This document shows positions 46,919 through 58,373 of a stretch of DNA of 64,000 nucleotides, piece after piece; within the stretch, counting starts at the first letter, position 1, and every line of letters starts with the position of its first letter. The stretch spans positions 21,266,001 to 21,330,000 of the forward strand of contig OX637296.1 of NCBI GenBank assembly GCA_951799445.1, given 5' to 3'. The translations under genes and the position numbers were made by a program. The notes under the pieces are model-generated. The model had not been told where the DNA came from. It saw only the letters and a program-made list of their open reading frames with translations, and made no database searches. This DNA is from Pseudisothecium myosuroides (Eukaryota > Streptophyta > Bryopsida > Hypnales > Lembophyllaceae).

Positions 46919-47988
46919 AAGAAACACTTAATGCGGTATGTCACACCTTAGTTTTTTATTTTTGTTTTGGCTATAACTTTTGTATTTTAGGTCCAAATGA
47001 CTTGAAATTTACAGGGAAGCTACTCATAACTATTATACACCTTACCTAATTTTTGAGGATTTTTCAAAAATAATTTACTATTTTTAAACAACCCCAGTAA
47101 TTTCTCACAATGAGTGATTTAGGGGGTTTTAGCACTAATTGGAATCCAAAAAAAAGAATTTTGAGCTGGAATTTTGAGAGGATGGTTTCTTAGTAGACTT
47201 ATAGCTACTGTCCAAAGGAATTTTAAAAATACTTATTTTTATGTGGTGTAGAAGTCCACAAAGAGAGCTTCTTTCTACATTTCTTTTCAAAGATATAAAA
47301 CAATATTATGGTGAGTTTCTTGGTCAAATCTCATCACCAAAAAGTCTTCTCAAATATTCAATTTTTATATATATTTTTTTTAAATAATACTATTTTTAAA
47401 AAATTAACATGTTAGAAGTGATATTTTCTTCACCGGAATTCTATGTGAATTCTAGTGTAGTGAAGAAAATACCACTTCTAACATTTTAATTTGTAAAAAA
47501 TAGGATTTTTTTTTAAATATATAAAAATTGGATATTTGAGAAGACTTTTTGGTGATAAGATTTGACCAAAAAAATCACCGAAATATTGTTTTTGTATCTT
47601 TGAAAGAAAATGTAGAAAGAAGCCCTCTTTGTGGACCTCTACACCACATAAAAATAAGTATTTAAAAAATTCCTTTGGATAGTAGCTATAAGTCTACTAA
47701 AAAATCAATTTCTCCAAATTCCAACTCAAAATTTGTTTTTTGCGCTTAAATGGTGCTAAAACCCCCTAAATCAGCCATTGTGAGAAATTATCGGGGTTGT
47801 TTAAAAATAGGAATTTATAATTGAAAAATCTTCAAAAATCAGGTAAAGTATATAATGGTTATAAGTAGCTTTCCTATAAATTTTGAGTCATTTGGACCTA
47901 AAACACAAAAGTTATAGCCAAAACAAAAATAAAAATCTAAGGTGTGACAAAACGCAACAAATAGTACAAGTGTTTCTTGCAATCACCC
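46919..47988. mobile_element. Palindromic GGGTGATTGC-family element
   Basis: A 1070-bp element with perfect family ends GGGTGATTGCAAGAAACACT and TGTTTCTTGCAATCACCC, flanked by TCCT (46915-46918, 47989-47992). Nearly its whole length folds back on itself around 47450. It sits within the first bases of a TTAA-family element. Confidence 0.9.
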
Positions 47989-48873
47989 TCCTAAAGGACC
48001 ATTGTTTTATCAGGGGAGAGGGGACAAAATGAATTTTGGGCAGGTTCTTATGAACTCAATTTTTGCCTTTTTGGTAGAATTTTTTGAAACCTTTTCATTA
48101 AAAAAAAAACACTTATTATCTTTGTAGAAATATAGTTTTTATTTCAATCGGTGCTTGAAAGCAAAAGTTATGCCATCTTAAACATAATTTTTACGTCATC
48201 GGGCAGGAAAAGAAATCCACAAAAACTTGAAATAATTTTTTCTTAAATGTTTTTCTTATAGTTCTCATTTTTTTCTACATGTGAAGCTTTCAATTGATTC
48301 ATTACATTTGGATTAGTAATGTGAAAGACTGAAAGTTATAAACAATCTTGTTTTTTGGATAATCTAAAGATTTTTCTGAAATAATAACTTATACAATTCA
48401 GTTTTGAATGCAATCTTTATAGTTTTTTAAAAGAATTTTTTAAAAAGGTAAAATTTACTTGCTAAAACAATCTCACCATAATGAATATAGTAATTACCTT
48501 TAATACTGATTTCATTGATGTAATGTCTTATAGCCCCCCGTCCTCCTAGTATATTCTTAAGACAAAAGACTAAATAAGGCATTTAAATAGTTCAAAATGT
48601 TCAAAATGTTTGAACATATTATATAATATTTGAAAATGTTCTAATTAAGAATTTTTGAAAATTATATCTAAACAATACTTGAGTAATTTTTTTAAGGGTC
48701 ATTGCAAGAAACAGTAATACCAGGTATTTGTCACAAAGGCAGTGCCAAATCTTTCTTTTGCAATAACTTTTAAAGCATAATTTGCATGAATTTGAAATTT
48801 TATAGAAGATGTTTATCTTAAGTGTATTTATATCTCATATTTCTCAAAAATTAAAAAAAATCATTTTATATTT

Positions 48874-50349
48874 GGATGAATGCAAGAAACACTTGTACTC
48901 TTTTGCGTCACACCTTGCATTGTGATTAATTTTTTGGCCATAACTTTTGCGTTCTAGCTCCAAATGACTCAAGATTTATAGGTTACGTACTCATGACTAT
49001 TATACACCTTGCCTAAATTTTTTGTAATTTTCAAAAATATTTTATTTTCCAAAAATAGCCCCCATTTATATGTCACACTTGCCAATTTAGAGGTTTTTAG
49101 TACTACTTAGTACCCCAAAAAACGAATTTCAAGCTGAAATTTGGAGGGCATCGTCTTCTAGTAGACTTGTAGCTATGTAGGGAAAGAATTCTAAAAATAA
49201 TTAATTGTATGTGGTATGGAAGTCTACAAAGTGCCCTTCTTTCTGCTTACATTTTGAAACATATAAAATATTATTTTGGAGTTTTTTGGGGTGAATGACC
49301 ATCTCCATAGAGTTGCTACAAATGGCCATTTTTTATTTTAAGTATTTAATTTTGTTTCCTATTTTTAACTAATTTATACATCAAGGTAGCTATTTTCTTG
49401 AGATTTGGCACTTTTTTAGTTCTCTAGCTTAAAGAATTTTTCTACGCATTTCCTTTGGTGGTTACCTTTGTCTTGAAGGTGTATAGGGTGATTGCATGAA
49501 AGATTGGTACTGAAACTTTGTCACAAAGGGAGTGCCAAAGCTTCCTTTTGCTATAATTTTTGCAATATGACTAGCATGAACTTGAAATTTTTATTGGAGA
49601 TGCCTCGACTTTAATCAAATCTCATATTTTTCAAAAAAATTCAAAAATCATTTTATATTTAAAAATCATTTAAACTAATATGTCATGTTTTGAGTTTTAA
49701 GGAATTTTAGTACTATGGAGTCCCCAAATTTAATGATTTGGAGCTGAAATTTCTAGGGTCTATTCCCATAGTAGGAAGTCATGTTCCTACCAAGGGACAT
49801 TAAAAAATATTATATTTTATGTTCTCTACGTTTATGCAAAGAAGGCTCCCCTTGCGTGCGCAATTCTGAATGTTGAAGATGGTTTCAAGATAATTTTTTT
49901 GGTGAAATCTCTTTAATATAAAGTCTATCTAAATGGTCAATTTTTAGTCTCTTTGAAAAAAAATTTCCCTATTTTGTACAAAAAAAGAAGTCAAACTATG
50001 TATTTTCTTCAAAATTTTAGCTCACACTTTTTTGTAAATAACTTTTTACCTAGATTTTTTTTAGGTCTGAACTTTTGTTGATATGCTATTTCTAGTGTTA
50101 TACTAATAATCCTTATTTTATTTTATTTTAAAAAATTCATATGCAAAAAGCTCATAGTATTGGAAGTACTAGCTGAAAATAGCCAAAGTGGAACAAAAAC
50201 AGCTAGTCATTCATGCAATCACCCTATACGTTAGTTATATTTTTTTTGTTTTTTAAAAATTATTTTTCTAATTTTATAGTACTCCAGAAGAAAAATCATG
50301 AGTACTGTAAAAATGTAACAAAATCGGTAGGTGTTTCTTGCATTCATCC
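48874..50349. mobile_element. Second-level nested element
   Basis: Ends GGATGAATGCAAGAAACACT and GTGTTTCTTGCATTCATCC, flanked by ATTT (48870-48873, 50350-50353). It contains 49486-50224. Without that it is 733 bp, matching the 738-bp relative at 63126-63863, which starts with the same CACTTGTA segment. Confidence 0.88.
49486..50224. mobile_element. Third-level nested element
   Basis: A 739-bp element with ends GGGTGATTGCATGAAAG and CATTCATGCAATCACCC, flanked by TATA (49482-49485, 50225-50228). It is uninterrupted and therefore among the youngest insertions of the nest. Confidence 0.9.
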
Positions 50350-50778
50350 ATTTAAAAATCAATTAAATCAATATGTCAGGTTTTGCATTTTAGGGGTTTG
50401 GAGTACTATGGAGTCTTTAAATTTGACCATTTTGAGCTGAAATTTCTATGGTCTATTTGTGTAGTTGGAACTCATGTTTCGACTAACAAGAATTTAAAAA
50501 TATTTTATTTTATGTTGTCTACATCCATGCAAAGAGGACTCCCTTGCGCACATAATTCTGAACATTTAAGATGGTTTCAAGATCAATTATTTGGTGAAAT
50601 CTCTTCATCATGAAGTCTTTTCAAATGGCTTATTTTTATTTTCTATGAAAATTATTTTTCCTATTTTTTACAAATTAAAACATCAAAGTATGTATTTTCT
50701 TCAAAATTTTAGCTCTCTCTCTTTTGTAAATAACTTACTTGTGACCCAAAATTTTTTTAGGTCTGAAATTTTGGTGAT

Positions 50779-51872
50779 GGGTGATTGTACAAAACACTTG
50801 TACTATTTGTTGCGTTTTGTCACACCCTAGTTTTTTATTTTTTTTTGGCCACAACTTTTGTGTTTTAGCTCTAAATGACTCAAAATTTATAGGGAAGCTA
50901 CTCATAACCATTATACACCTTGCCTAATTTTTTTGTAATTTTCAAACATAATTTATTATTTTTAAGCAGCCCCGATAATTTCTCACAATGGGTGATTTAG
51001 GGGGGTTTTGCACTTTTTTTAACCCAAAAAAACGAATTTTGAGCTGAAATTTTGAGAGATTGGTCTTCAAGTAGGCTTATAGCTGTTGTCCACAGGATTT
51101 TTAAAAATACTTATTTTTATATGGTGTACAAGTCCACAAAGAGAGCTCCTTTCTACATTTTTTTTCAAAGGTATGAAACATTATTTTGGTGCATTTTTCG
51201 GTCAAAACCCATCACCAAAAAGTTTTCTCACATAAACAATTTTTAGATTTTTTAAAAAAAAAAATCCTATTTTTTACAATTTAAAATGTCAAAAGTGGTA
51301 TTTTCTTCACCGGTTTTAGGGTGAATTCTATGTCCAAAATTCTAGTGAAGAAAATACCACTTTTGACATTTTAAATTGTAAAAAATAGGATTTTTTTCTT
51401 AAAAAAAATCTAAAATTGTCCATTTGAGACAACTTTTTGGTGATGGGTTTTGACCCAAAAACGCACCAAAATAATGTTTCATACCTTTGAAAAAAAATGT
51501 AGTTCAAAGGAGCTCTCTTTGTGGACTTGTACACCACATAAAAATAAGTTTTTTGTAAAAATCATGTGGACAATAGCTATAAGCCTACTAGAAGACCATT
51601 CTCTCAAAATTTCAGCTCAAAATTTGTTTTTTTGGGTTTGAAAAAGTGCAAAAAATCCCTAAATCACTCATTGTGAGAAATTATTGAGGTTGTTTAAGAA
51701 TAGTAAATTATTTTTGAAAATTACAAGAAAATTAGGCAAGGTGTATAATGGTTATGAGTAGCTTCCCTGTAAATTTTGAGTCATTTGGAGCTAAAACACA
51801 AAAGTTATGGCCAAAACAAAAATAAAAAACTAGGGTGTGACAAAATGCTTTAAGTGTTTCATGCATTTATCT
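50779..51872. mobile_element. Second palindromic element in the nest
   Basis: A 1094-bp foldback element related to 46919-47988. It starts GGGTGATTGTACAAAACACT, and its right end is degraded (GCATTTATCT). Flanks are TGAT and TGAC. The host sequence continues across it as GAT-AT-CTATTT, as in the homologous place of related elements. Confidence 0.8.
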
Positions 51873-52230
51873 TGACATACTATTTTTAGTGATATACCAA
51901 TTATTCTTATTTTATTTTATTTTTAAAAATTCATATGCAAAAGCTCATGAGTACTGGAATACTAGCCAAAAACAACCAAAGTAGAACAAAAACCAACACT
52001 CTTTTCTGCAATGACCCTTAATACATTTGGCTTTCATCTAACTTCTTTGAAGGGCAAACAAAATATATACATACATACAAGGGGTATTTTATAGCATCTT
52101 ATGAATAATGCCCTTATAATAAAATAAATTCAAAATATTTTAAAATAATTTCAAAATAAGCTCTTATATGATTTTGTAAACCTTATATTATTTCTAAAAA
52201 ATATATAATTTTTTGGGGCCCAAGGATTAA

Positions 52231-53560
52231 AATGCACCATATAGGTTGGATTCATGTAGTTTTCTATTGTTTTGCTAGTATCTCTTGTGCTTAATCTAAG
52301 TATTTAACTTACTAAGACATTGAATGTTTTAGATCTAAGATGGCATCCAATAAGTCTAATTTGTCATGTAAATAACCTCATTCAATGAAATGGCAAATGA
52401 TGTTCAAATAATCAAAGAAGTGCAAACAAATTTTACTTGTCTTCAAATAAAAATGTCAATGAAAACCAAGAATTTCTAAAAAAAATACGAAAATATTTCA
52501 CTTCAAAAAAAACAAAGTCTAATACAAAAGTATTAAAAAATTAATAAAAAAATCAAGAATTACAATATTTAAATGCATACTATAGTTTGTGCAACCATTA
52601 ATAAAAATAACTCATTTGAACCTTATTTCAATTTACATGCACTACAAAATCTTCCCATGAAAATTTGAAATTAAAGCATCCTTTCAAGCCTTCAAAATGG
52701 ACTTCATTATAATAACCTCAGCCAATAATAGTAGTGAGGTACAAGCACCAAATCAAAGATTAATCTCAAAGACTACAAACGTCAAATCAAGGATTCATCT
52801 TAAAGACTAACAAGCTGCTACATTACTGACAAGAGGCTTTATTTTTAACTCCTTATGGCATTGGCTAGCATTTTGAATAAGTTAGCTATTCAAACTTCCT
52901 CAAACTAAGTAGCTTTTGCAAATGGAAAGCCTCTTCCAAAGTTCCCCTTCTGTCCAGAGCCAATTGATAAAAGGAGAGATAAATTGTTCAATTCTCCTTT
53001 TTGCTAATCCTTTGGTTACAAAAAGGTGATCACTGATAATGCCATGTTCACAACTAGCAAGGACCCAATACATCCATTCCTATCAATCATAATCAAGTCC
53101 CACAACATATCTCCATTCTCCAACATATACTCGTTCAAGTGAGTCCTGCCAAATCACAAATTCCACACCACGGCATCAGTCATAAGCCATCACTTCCATT
53201 TTGTAAAAACGTATTTGCTGTGAAGTAAATTCTGACTCGTTGACCTTGACACTGATATCCCATAAAATGGTCTTAAATTATCAAATTTGTCAAGTTTCAG
53301 CAGTTGGACTGATGCATCATATCTACGTGATCAATTCAAGTTTGGACACCAGTCCTCCAGTCACTTGAAAGCCCAAATTATAAGTATTCCGAGTTTTGAA
53401 CATCGCTTACAATTTGGGTGCTCTAAAACATGAACATGATCAACCATGCATACAACCAAATGTATTGTCACTGCGGGGAAATTAAATTAACGAGTTGCAT
53501 AAACTTGAGAGTAGTAGGTAGTGTTCGGCATGATTGTAATCACCTGAATTACTTCTGAAA
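52231..53560. other. No gene or element recognised
   Basis: AT-rich DNA between the nest and the Dof-like gene. The last few hundred bases before 53561 are less AT-rich and probably include the 3' UTR of the minus-strand gene. No transposon ends were found. Confidence 0.4.
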
Positions 53561-53895
53561 TTACTTCTGCTGCCGCTTTGTCATCTTGTGACGAGCACAA
53601 TAGAGCTCGCCCTGCACGGCATTCGAAGTGCAACGAGAGATTTCAGATAACTTGGCAAACTTCGGCTTTGCAATTGGAAGTGGCGCGGTACTGTTTCTCT
53701 CCTCCGGATCAGAGTCTGTTTGTCTCTGGGAAGGTCCTCTTTGTCCTCCTCGCGGGGCTGCTCGTTCCAGCTCCTCCATGATACTCGGGGTCCAATCAAT
53801 GTCTTCGTCTGAAGGCTTTGGTAGGCGTGGAGTTCGCACTGCCAAGTTCAAAGGAGGGGTCCTCTCTTGGACCTCGCTTTTAGTGGGCATGCCTG
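53561..53895 (-). CDS. Paralogue last exon with Cys/His tail
   Basis: The acceptor is a tandem tgcag|cag, so either of two in-frame starts three bases apart works. It encodes an acidic, Pro-rich stretch (PKPSDEDIDWTPSIMEELE), then a basic end containing RCTSNAVQGELYCARHK. That Cys-x8-Gly-x2-Tyr-Cys-x2-His arrangement looks like a minimal metal-binding knuckle, but I cannot assign it to a family. Confidence 0.6.
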
Positions 53896-56800
53896 CTGCA
53901 CTCAAAGTAAGGTTAGTGAATGAAAAATGAGAGATTAGACATGTACAAATGACGCAATTGCCAGTTTCACTCCTTAATCGGTCCAGTATTAGGATTTAGG
54001 GTTTGAATTACGATGCAGTCAATGACATTCTCTGATTTCTAGAAGTTGATCACGTCATCACCAAATATATTTGGGCCCCGAGGATGGGAAAGAAGAGAAG
54101 CCACTTACCATGAGAGCGTTCTGCAAGATTCTTGTCCTGCCCCCCAATCACAACTGATAGTTCCATCATCTTGTTCACTTTTCTTCTCTTAGAAGGAGGC
54201 TGATCGACTTCCGCTAGAAAAGCTGCTGGATTAGAGCACTCGCCCCGGATGGCACTCTTCCCTGTATTAAGGGATTGTTCATGGAGACTCTGATTGTATT
54301 CGCCTGCTATATGAATCAGACAACATTTCCACGTGATTATTTGAGAAACTACACGTTACTTAACATGCACAACTTCATTGCTAACACGATGTACTGTATA
54401 TAACAAAATGATGTCTGCGATTTCTACACTAATCAATTAGTTCCACATATAATTGTATTCTATAGCCTCGACTTGTTACCTAGCTTGCTTGAGGGTGGTC
54501 TTTCAATCGTTTCTTCATTGCACGCATTCTAGGTTTTCAAATACCATGGACTCCTGTCAGTACTGCCAGCTAGTACATTGTAAAGAATCCACAAATGAAG
54601 ATGAGACCGGAAAACTAACCTCGAGAAGTTTCTCCAAGACCCTGCTTCTCCTTTCCCTTAGCAGATGGATTTGAAGGAGAATGACTGGGATCTCCCGCTT
54701 GGGAGGGGCAATTGTGGTCCTGATCCTCGATTGAAATGCCTTTCTCTTGATAGGAAGCTCTCTTGAGCTCCTAGAATTGAATCAGAGGTGAGTTCATCGA
54801 TCACATGGACTGATAATGGACGACTTGGGTAACTCTAAAATCGATCTAGCTAGGATCTCTATGGGTTTGAGGATTATGTGAGGTGCTTAAGCTGTGCAAA
54901 TTTCACTGACTGCTCACCCATTTATACGGATATGAGGTATAGAGTTATGAGACTGGTATTACCAGTGCTCAAAACTGAACTAACTGAAGGAACTACATAA
55001 TTTTTATGAACATGAAAACTACAACATTTGTACTGCGAAGTAAGTTTTTTCTCCATTGTTATCCTCTCCGTTAATAATTAGAAACAGCATAGACTTAGAA
55101 TTCTTTGAAATGACGCCCGAGAAGACCGAAGGGCATTTGAAAATGAGGAGGTTTTCAGAGTCAGTATTAAGTAAACTGAGTTGAATCAGTTGGTAACATG
55201 GGAAATTTTGTTAAAATGGCAGTATTCCATACGCCATTTTTCCATTAATTTCTAGGACGGGACGGTCTGAATGTGAAACTGTGAAAGTGCCTAGTTTGTG
55301 GCATACTATCATTTTAACAAACTCACTTATGAGTTAAACTTGGTATGATATGAAGGAACTAATTTTTTATACAAAGAAACTAATTAATATATATTTAATT
55401 GACTATACAAGGTAATTCATTAAGTGCGTCTTGTTTGGACTTTGGACTTTGGAGAGATATCGCTGACTTGAATTTGCACTCACGTGCACTATTGAAGTTG
55501 CACTTTATTAAAATAGATAAAATCAATGTATTGAGGTCAAGATCATTAGGTGACTGTTTCATAAAACAGAGAGATGAAAAGAAGATTCTTTTAACACAAC
55601 ACAAGCAACTGACGCCTAAAGTCACCTAGAGACCTAAATTCACATCCGGGGCACCACCACCAAGTGATTGTCTAAGTAAATTAAATTCTGCAACAAGCCT
55701 CCAGCTGGTCAAAACATTAATTGAAGGGGACGAACCTTTGGCTGAACTCCCTGCGGGGGTTCCACCGGACCTCTGCCTTCCTCCGCAGGCACAGACCTAT
55801 ATTCTGCTGCATTCACAACAGGACAAGCACCCAGAAGCACTTGAACTGGATCAGGATTCTTCCAAATGAATAGGAATTCACGACACCATTTGCAATGCAC
55901 TATTGCGACATGCAAGCAGACTGAACAAAATTTAGGTAGGTAGGGTCTGACCGGTACTAGGGACTCGCAAGTTCACGGTGGACGGTACGGTACCGGTTGC
56001 ACGAGGTCCCATTTCGGCGACGGGGGTAGGATACAGTCGCGGCGTCCTTGGCTTCTTAGGGAAGCCTGTTAGAAAAGAGTGCGTCCTGGACGAAACGAAT
56101 TGAGTCAAACGAGGATGTTCACACGCAATGCATGCAAAATAAATCAAGCGAGAACGTTAAATCAAGTACTGTCAATCTAATTAAAAGGGTATAATTCACG
56201 TTATGGCCTGAAAGTGACTTTCAGACTTCATGTGGCTTTTCAGTTTCAAGGCAACATGGGGATATATATTTTAGATTGGAAGAAAATTGGGATGGTGAAT
56301 TTAGTTCTACTCCAATAGTTCAATCCTAATCTCCAAATCGAAACAGAAGAGAAAATGTTACAAATACTGCCTAATGAATTGAAGAGCCGTGAAGATGCCG
56401 GGAATCCTAATTAATAATCTGAACATGATGAGATCAGCAACAGGAACTTGGACTGACTCTAGCAATTGTCAATTGGTACAAAAGATGCACTCGATCGATC
56501 GATCTGTGCATGGTGTGGAAGTCGCTGGTCATGATTTGATTGGGTTCCATGCATCAGATCCATCGAAAATATATCAATGGCGCGTTGAACATCATAAATT
56601 CGTCAATGGAGGTCAATGTCAAGTTCCAGCAAGTTCCTCATGAGCCCTCTCCCAATTCCCAAGCTCTAAGTACAGCAACCTCAAACATAACCTAAACAAG
56701 CGTTACTAACAGGCGTGCTCACCATTGCAATACCCTAAGTGATCGTGTTCTACATTTCAGCGGAATTAAAGCTCTTGAAACTTACCGCTGGCTTTGGCGC

Positions 56801-58192
56801 ACAGCTGCGGTTGTTGGTGGCTGCGATGCTGCGGTTATCGGTGCCTGCGATGTTGTATCTGCTACCGCAGGATTGCTCATTACTCCTCGCCTTCGCTGAA
56901 AAGCAACAGATCATAACATGATGAGCCTCATGAAAGATTTCGAGTCCAAAACACCTAATCTCCACGATGAGTATCATGAGCAAACGTACAAATTTCAGAG
57001 ATTCTAATTCGCCTTCAGTTGGGGATGGACATACCTTGTTGTATGGGGCACGGGTCTTCCCCCCCATAGTCCAAAACTTCTTGCACTTCAAGCATTGGTA
57101 CCGAGGCTGCGTTTTCTTTTTATTGTTGAAAAACTTAAATTTGGTCTTCTTAGACTTGCAGGAAGGAACTATGCAAGGAAGGCCATCCTGGTTTGTCTGC
57201 AAGAAAATAAAAGTGGCTTAGCTAGGTTGGCAAATATGTCGAGCTAGATCTCATACGAACAAGTGATTAAAAATGATAATAGTCATGCATGCTGCGTTTC
57301 TAGCTAGCTCTATCACCTTCTAGACATCGATGTCAGCAGCGATCGAGTGACTTCATCTCTAGCTGATCTACACTAGCTGATCAGTATATGCAGAAAACAT
57401 CATGATCGGCACAGCACCAAAAGTAAATAAACAAATTAATCAACATGGGGACGAACTCTGCAATTTTCGACGGTACGCCCGGTGTCCTCCTGACGTGGCA
57501 TCTTGTTCCCTAAAGCACCCAAAAGCAGAAGAGTCTGGGGGTTAAGCTAACATGATCATTCAAGCTAATAATCTAATGAAATCGAACTTGCAACAGTGCG
57601 ATTGATCGGATCATTCACCCTTTTCTCCAGACAGAACCTATAGCCTGGGGAAAATCACGTACAGTCTGGCAAGAGCTAGAAATGTGGAAAAGCAACAAGC
57701 TCGTTGACTGAATCATACAGGTCTCTAAGGAGCAAATACACAATCAACAAACCAAGCTAGCAAACAATCAATCTGGTGCTTGCCAAGCCGGAGCTACAGC
57801 AAGGTACGGTCGACTAGCTTCAGTCAAGCTCGAACTACGTACAGTAAGCGTAAGCACTTGTCGTCATAGTCACCCACGATTCGATCAATTCCTCTCATGA
57901 ATGCAAGGTGCAGCTACCTAGCTAGCAATGCAAGAAGAAATCACAACTGGAATGCAACTACTGCGGGTGTCCATGCACAATTAATGAAACACACCTTTGC
58001 TGAGCTTGAAGTAGCCGGAATTCGCAACCAAAAGCTCGGTCGCTGGAAGCGACGCCGAAATGCGAGAGAGCTGAGTGAAAAGTGTGGATCCTTGCACACG
58101 GAGAGCAAGAGAGTGAGGTACTGGGCGGTGGCTTGATCGAAATTTTTTATACTGACATTGTGTTCCACCCAGGCACCGAGCTTCTCAATCAA
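53561..58192 (-). CDS. Dof-like zinc-finger gene, paralogue of the arm gene
   Basis: Minus-strand exons read from splice signals: 58192-57995, 57196-57035, 56895-56786, 56065-55952, 55806-55736, 54770-54620, 54306-54109, 53895-53561 (stop at the end). All joins agree in phase except 56786 to 56065, where phase 2 meets phase 1, so a small exon is missing from my model or the donor differs. Exon 2 carries the finger: the second Cys pair follows 21 residues after the first pair, as in Dof, with an NNKKKTQPRYQC core. The first pair is C-IVPS-C (CX4C) instead of CX2C. Downstream are a Thr/Ala/Gln-rich tail, a PSNPSAKGKEK module shared with the arm gene, a basic nuclear-targeting-like PSKRRKVNK and a C-terminal Cys/His cluster. 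Probably a nuclear DNA-binding protein by family; target unknown. Confidence 0.68.
54109..54306 (-). CDS. Paralogue exon with nuclear-localisation-like motif
   Basis: Phase 1 at both ends (donor CATG|gtaagt). The acceptor tatag|cag is again a tandem NAG-NAG site. It encodes PSKRRKVNKMM, a good monopartite nuclear localisation candidate. No counterpart in the arm gene was found. Confidence 0.6.
54620..54770 (-). CDS. Paralogue exon with shared PSNPSAKGKEK module
   Basis: Acceptor tcaattctag in phase 0, donor TCTCGAG|gttagt in phase 1. The end (PSNPSAKGKEKQGLGETSRG) closely matches the end of arm-gene exon 5 (PSNQSAKGKEK ... GLGDSSRG), with the same donor phase. This shows the two genes share an exon ancestor. 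Confidence 0.7.
55200..55325. mobile_element. Short MITE inside an intron
   Basis: Ends GGGAAATTTTGTTAAAATGG and ATCATTTTAACAAACTCAC, with a reduced interior (CTAGGACGGGACGGTCTGA). It lies between the exons at 54620-54770 and 55736-55806 of the Dof-like gene. Confidence 0.6.
56786..56895 (-). CDS. Paralogue exon after the finger
   Basis: Acceptor ttgcttttcag in phase 0, donor CCAGCG|gtaagt in phase 2. It encodes RRRGVMSNP followed by a Thr/Ala/Gln/Pro-rich stretch, like the basic region that follows the finger in many Dof proteins. The left-arm fragment has the same exon with a shorter middle. Confidence 0.7.
57035..57196 (-). CDS. Paralogue Dof-finger exon
   Basis: 54 codons, phase 0 at both ends (acceptor tttcttgcag, donor AACAAG|gtatgt). 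It holds the whole finger: C-IVPS-C, 21 residues including NNKKKTQPRY, C-LK-C, then KFWTMGGKTR. The W, GG and R positions match the Dof consensus. The widened first Cys pair does not. Confidence 0.8.
57995..58192 (-). CDS. Paralogue candidate first exon
   Basis: ATG at 58192 opens 66 codons ending at donor CAAAG|gtgtgt in phase 0, matching the phase of the finger exon about 800 bp downstream. The protein start (MIEKLGAWVEHNVS) matches nothing I know. It is weaker than the other exons because it rests on frame and donor only. Confidence 0.45.
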
Positions 58193-58373
58193 CGGCTGAG
58201 AGATCGTGCAGGGATCGGATGGACCACACTGAGCATTCTTCTTTGCTGGTAAGCGGTTTTGCAGGGATTACCCTAGTTTTGAGACTGAGTCTTTCATTTC
58301 CGAATCTCTAGAGACCCTACTAGAAGGTTCTAAGAATGATTTGGCATTTAAATTAAGTAATTCTTTTTATTAT

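Larger units (their letters stand above)
48696..52017. mobile_element. Outer GGGTCATTGC element with nested insertions
   Basis: Ends GGGTCATTGCAAGAAACA and CTTTTCTGCAATGACCC, flanked by TTAA (48692-48695, 52018-52021). It contains the insertions 48874-50349 and 50779-51872. Subtracting these with their 4-bp duplications leaves 744 bp, matching the 740-bp relative at 46075-46814. Confidence 0.88.
46914..52226. mobile_element. TTAA-family element hosting a transposon nest
   Basis: The left terminus CTCCTAAAGGACC is interrupted after five bases by the element at 46919-47988, and resumes at 47993 with clear similarity to copies at 148-1077 and 58374-59425 up to about 48510. It is broken again by 48696-52017. 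A likely right end, GGCCCAAGGA|TTAA, lies at 52226. Removing the insertions leaves about 913 bp, close to 930 bp for the intact copies. The 3' half is poorly conserved, so the right boundary is tentative. Confidence 0.5.
56360..57390 (-). repeat. Source block of the inverted copy at 6452-7430
   Basis: Matches 6440-7445 in inverted orientation over finger exon, intron, basic-tail exon and flanks. This block keeps the intact reading frames, so it is closer to the ancestral state. Confidence 0.75.

Noticed and set aside
53985..54010. AAACCCTAA-type words (also near 41491) considered as telomeric repeats
   Set aside because: Single occurrences only. At most these are telo-box promoter words, not telomere arrays.
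55395..55629. Two 76-codon ORFs on opposite strands over almost the same bases
   Set aside because: The symmetry is only in length. The sequence is not palindromic and has no motif, and it lies in an intron of the Dof-like gene.
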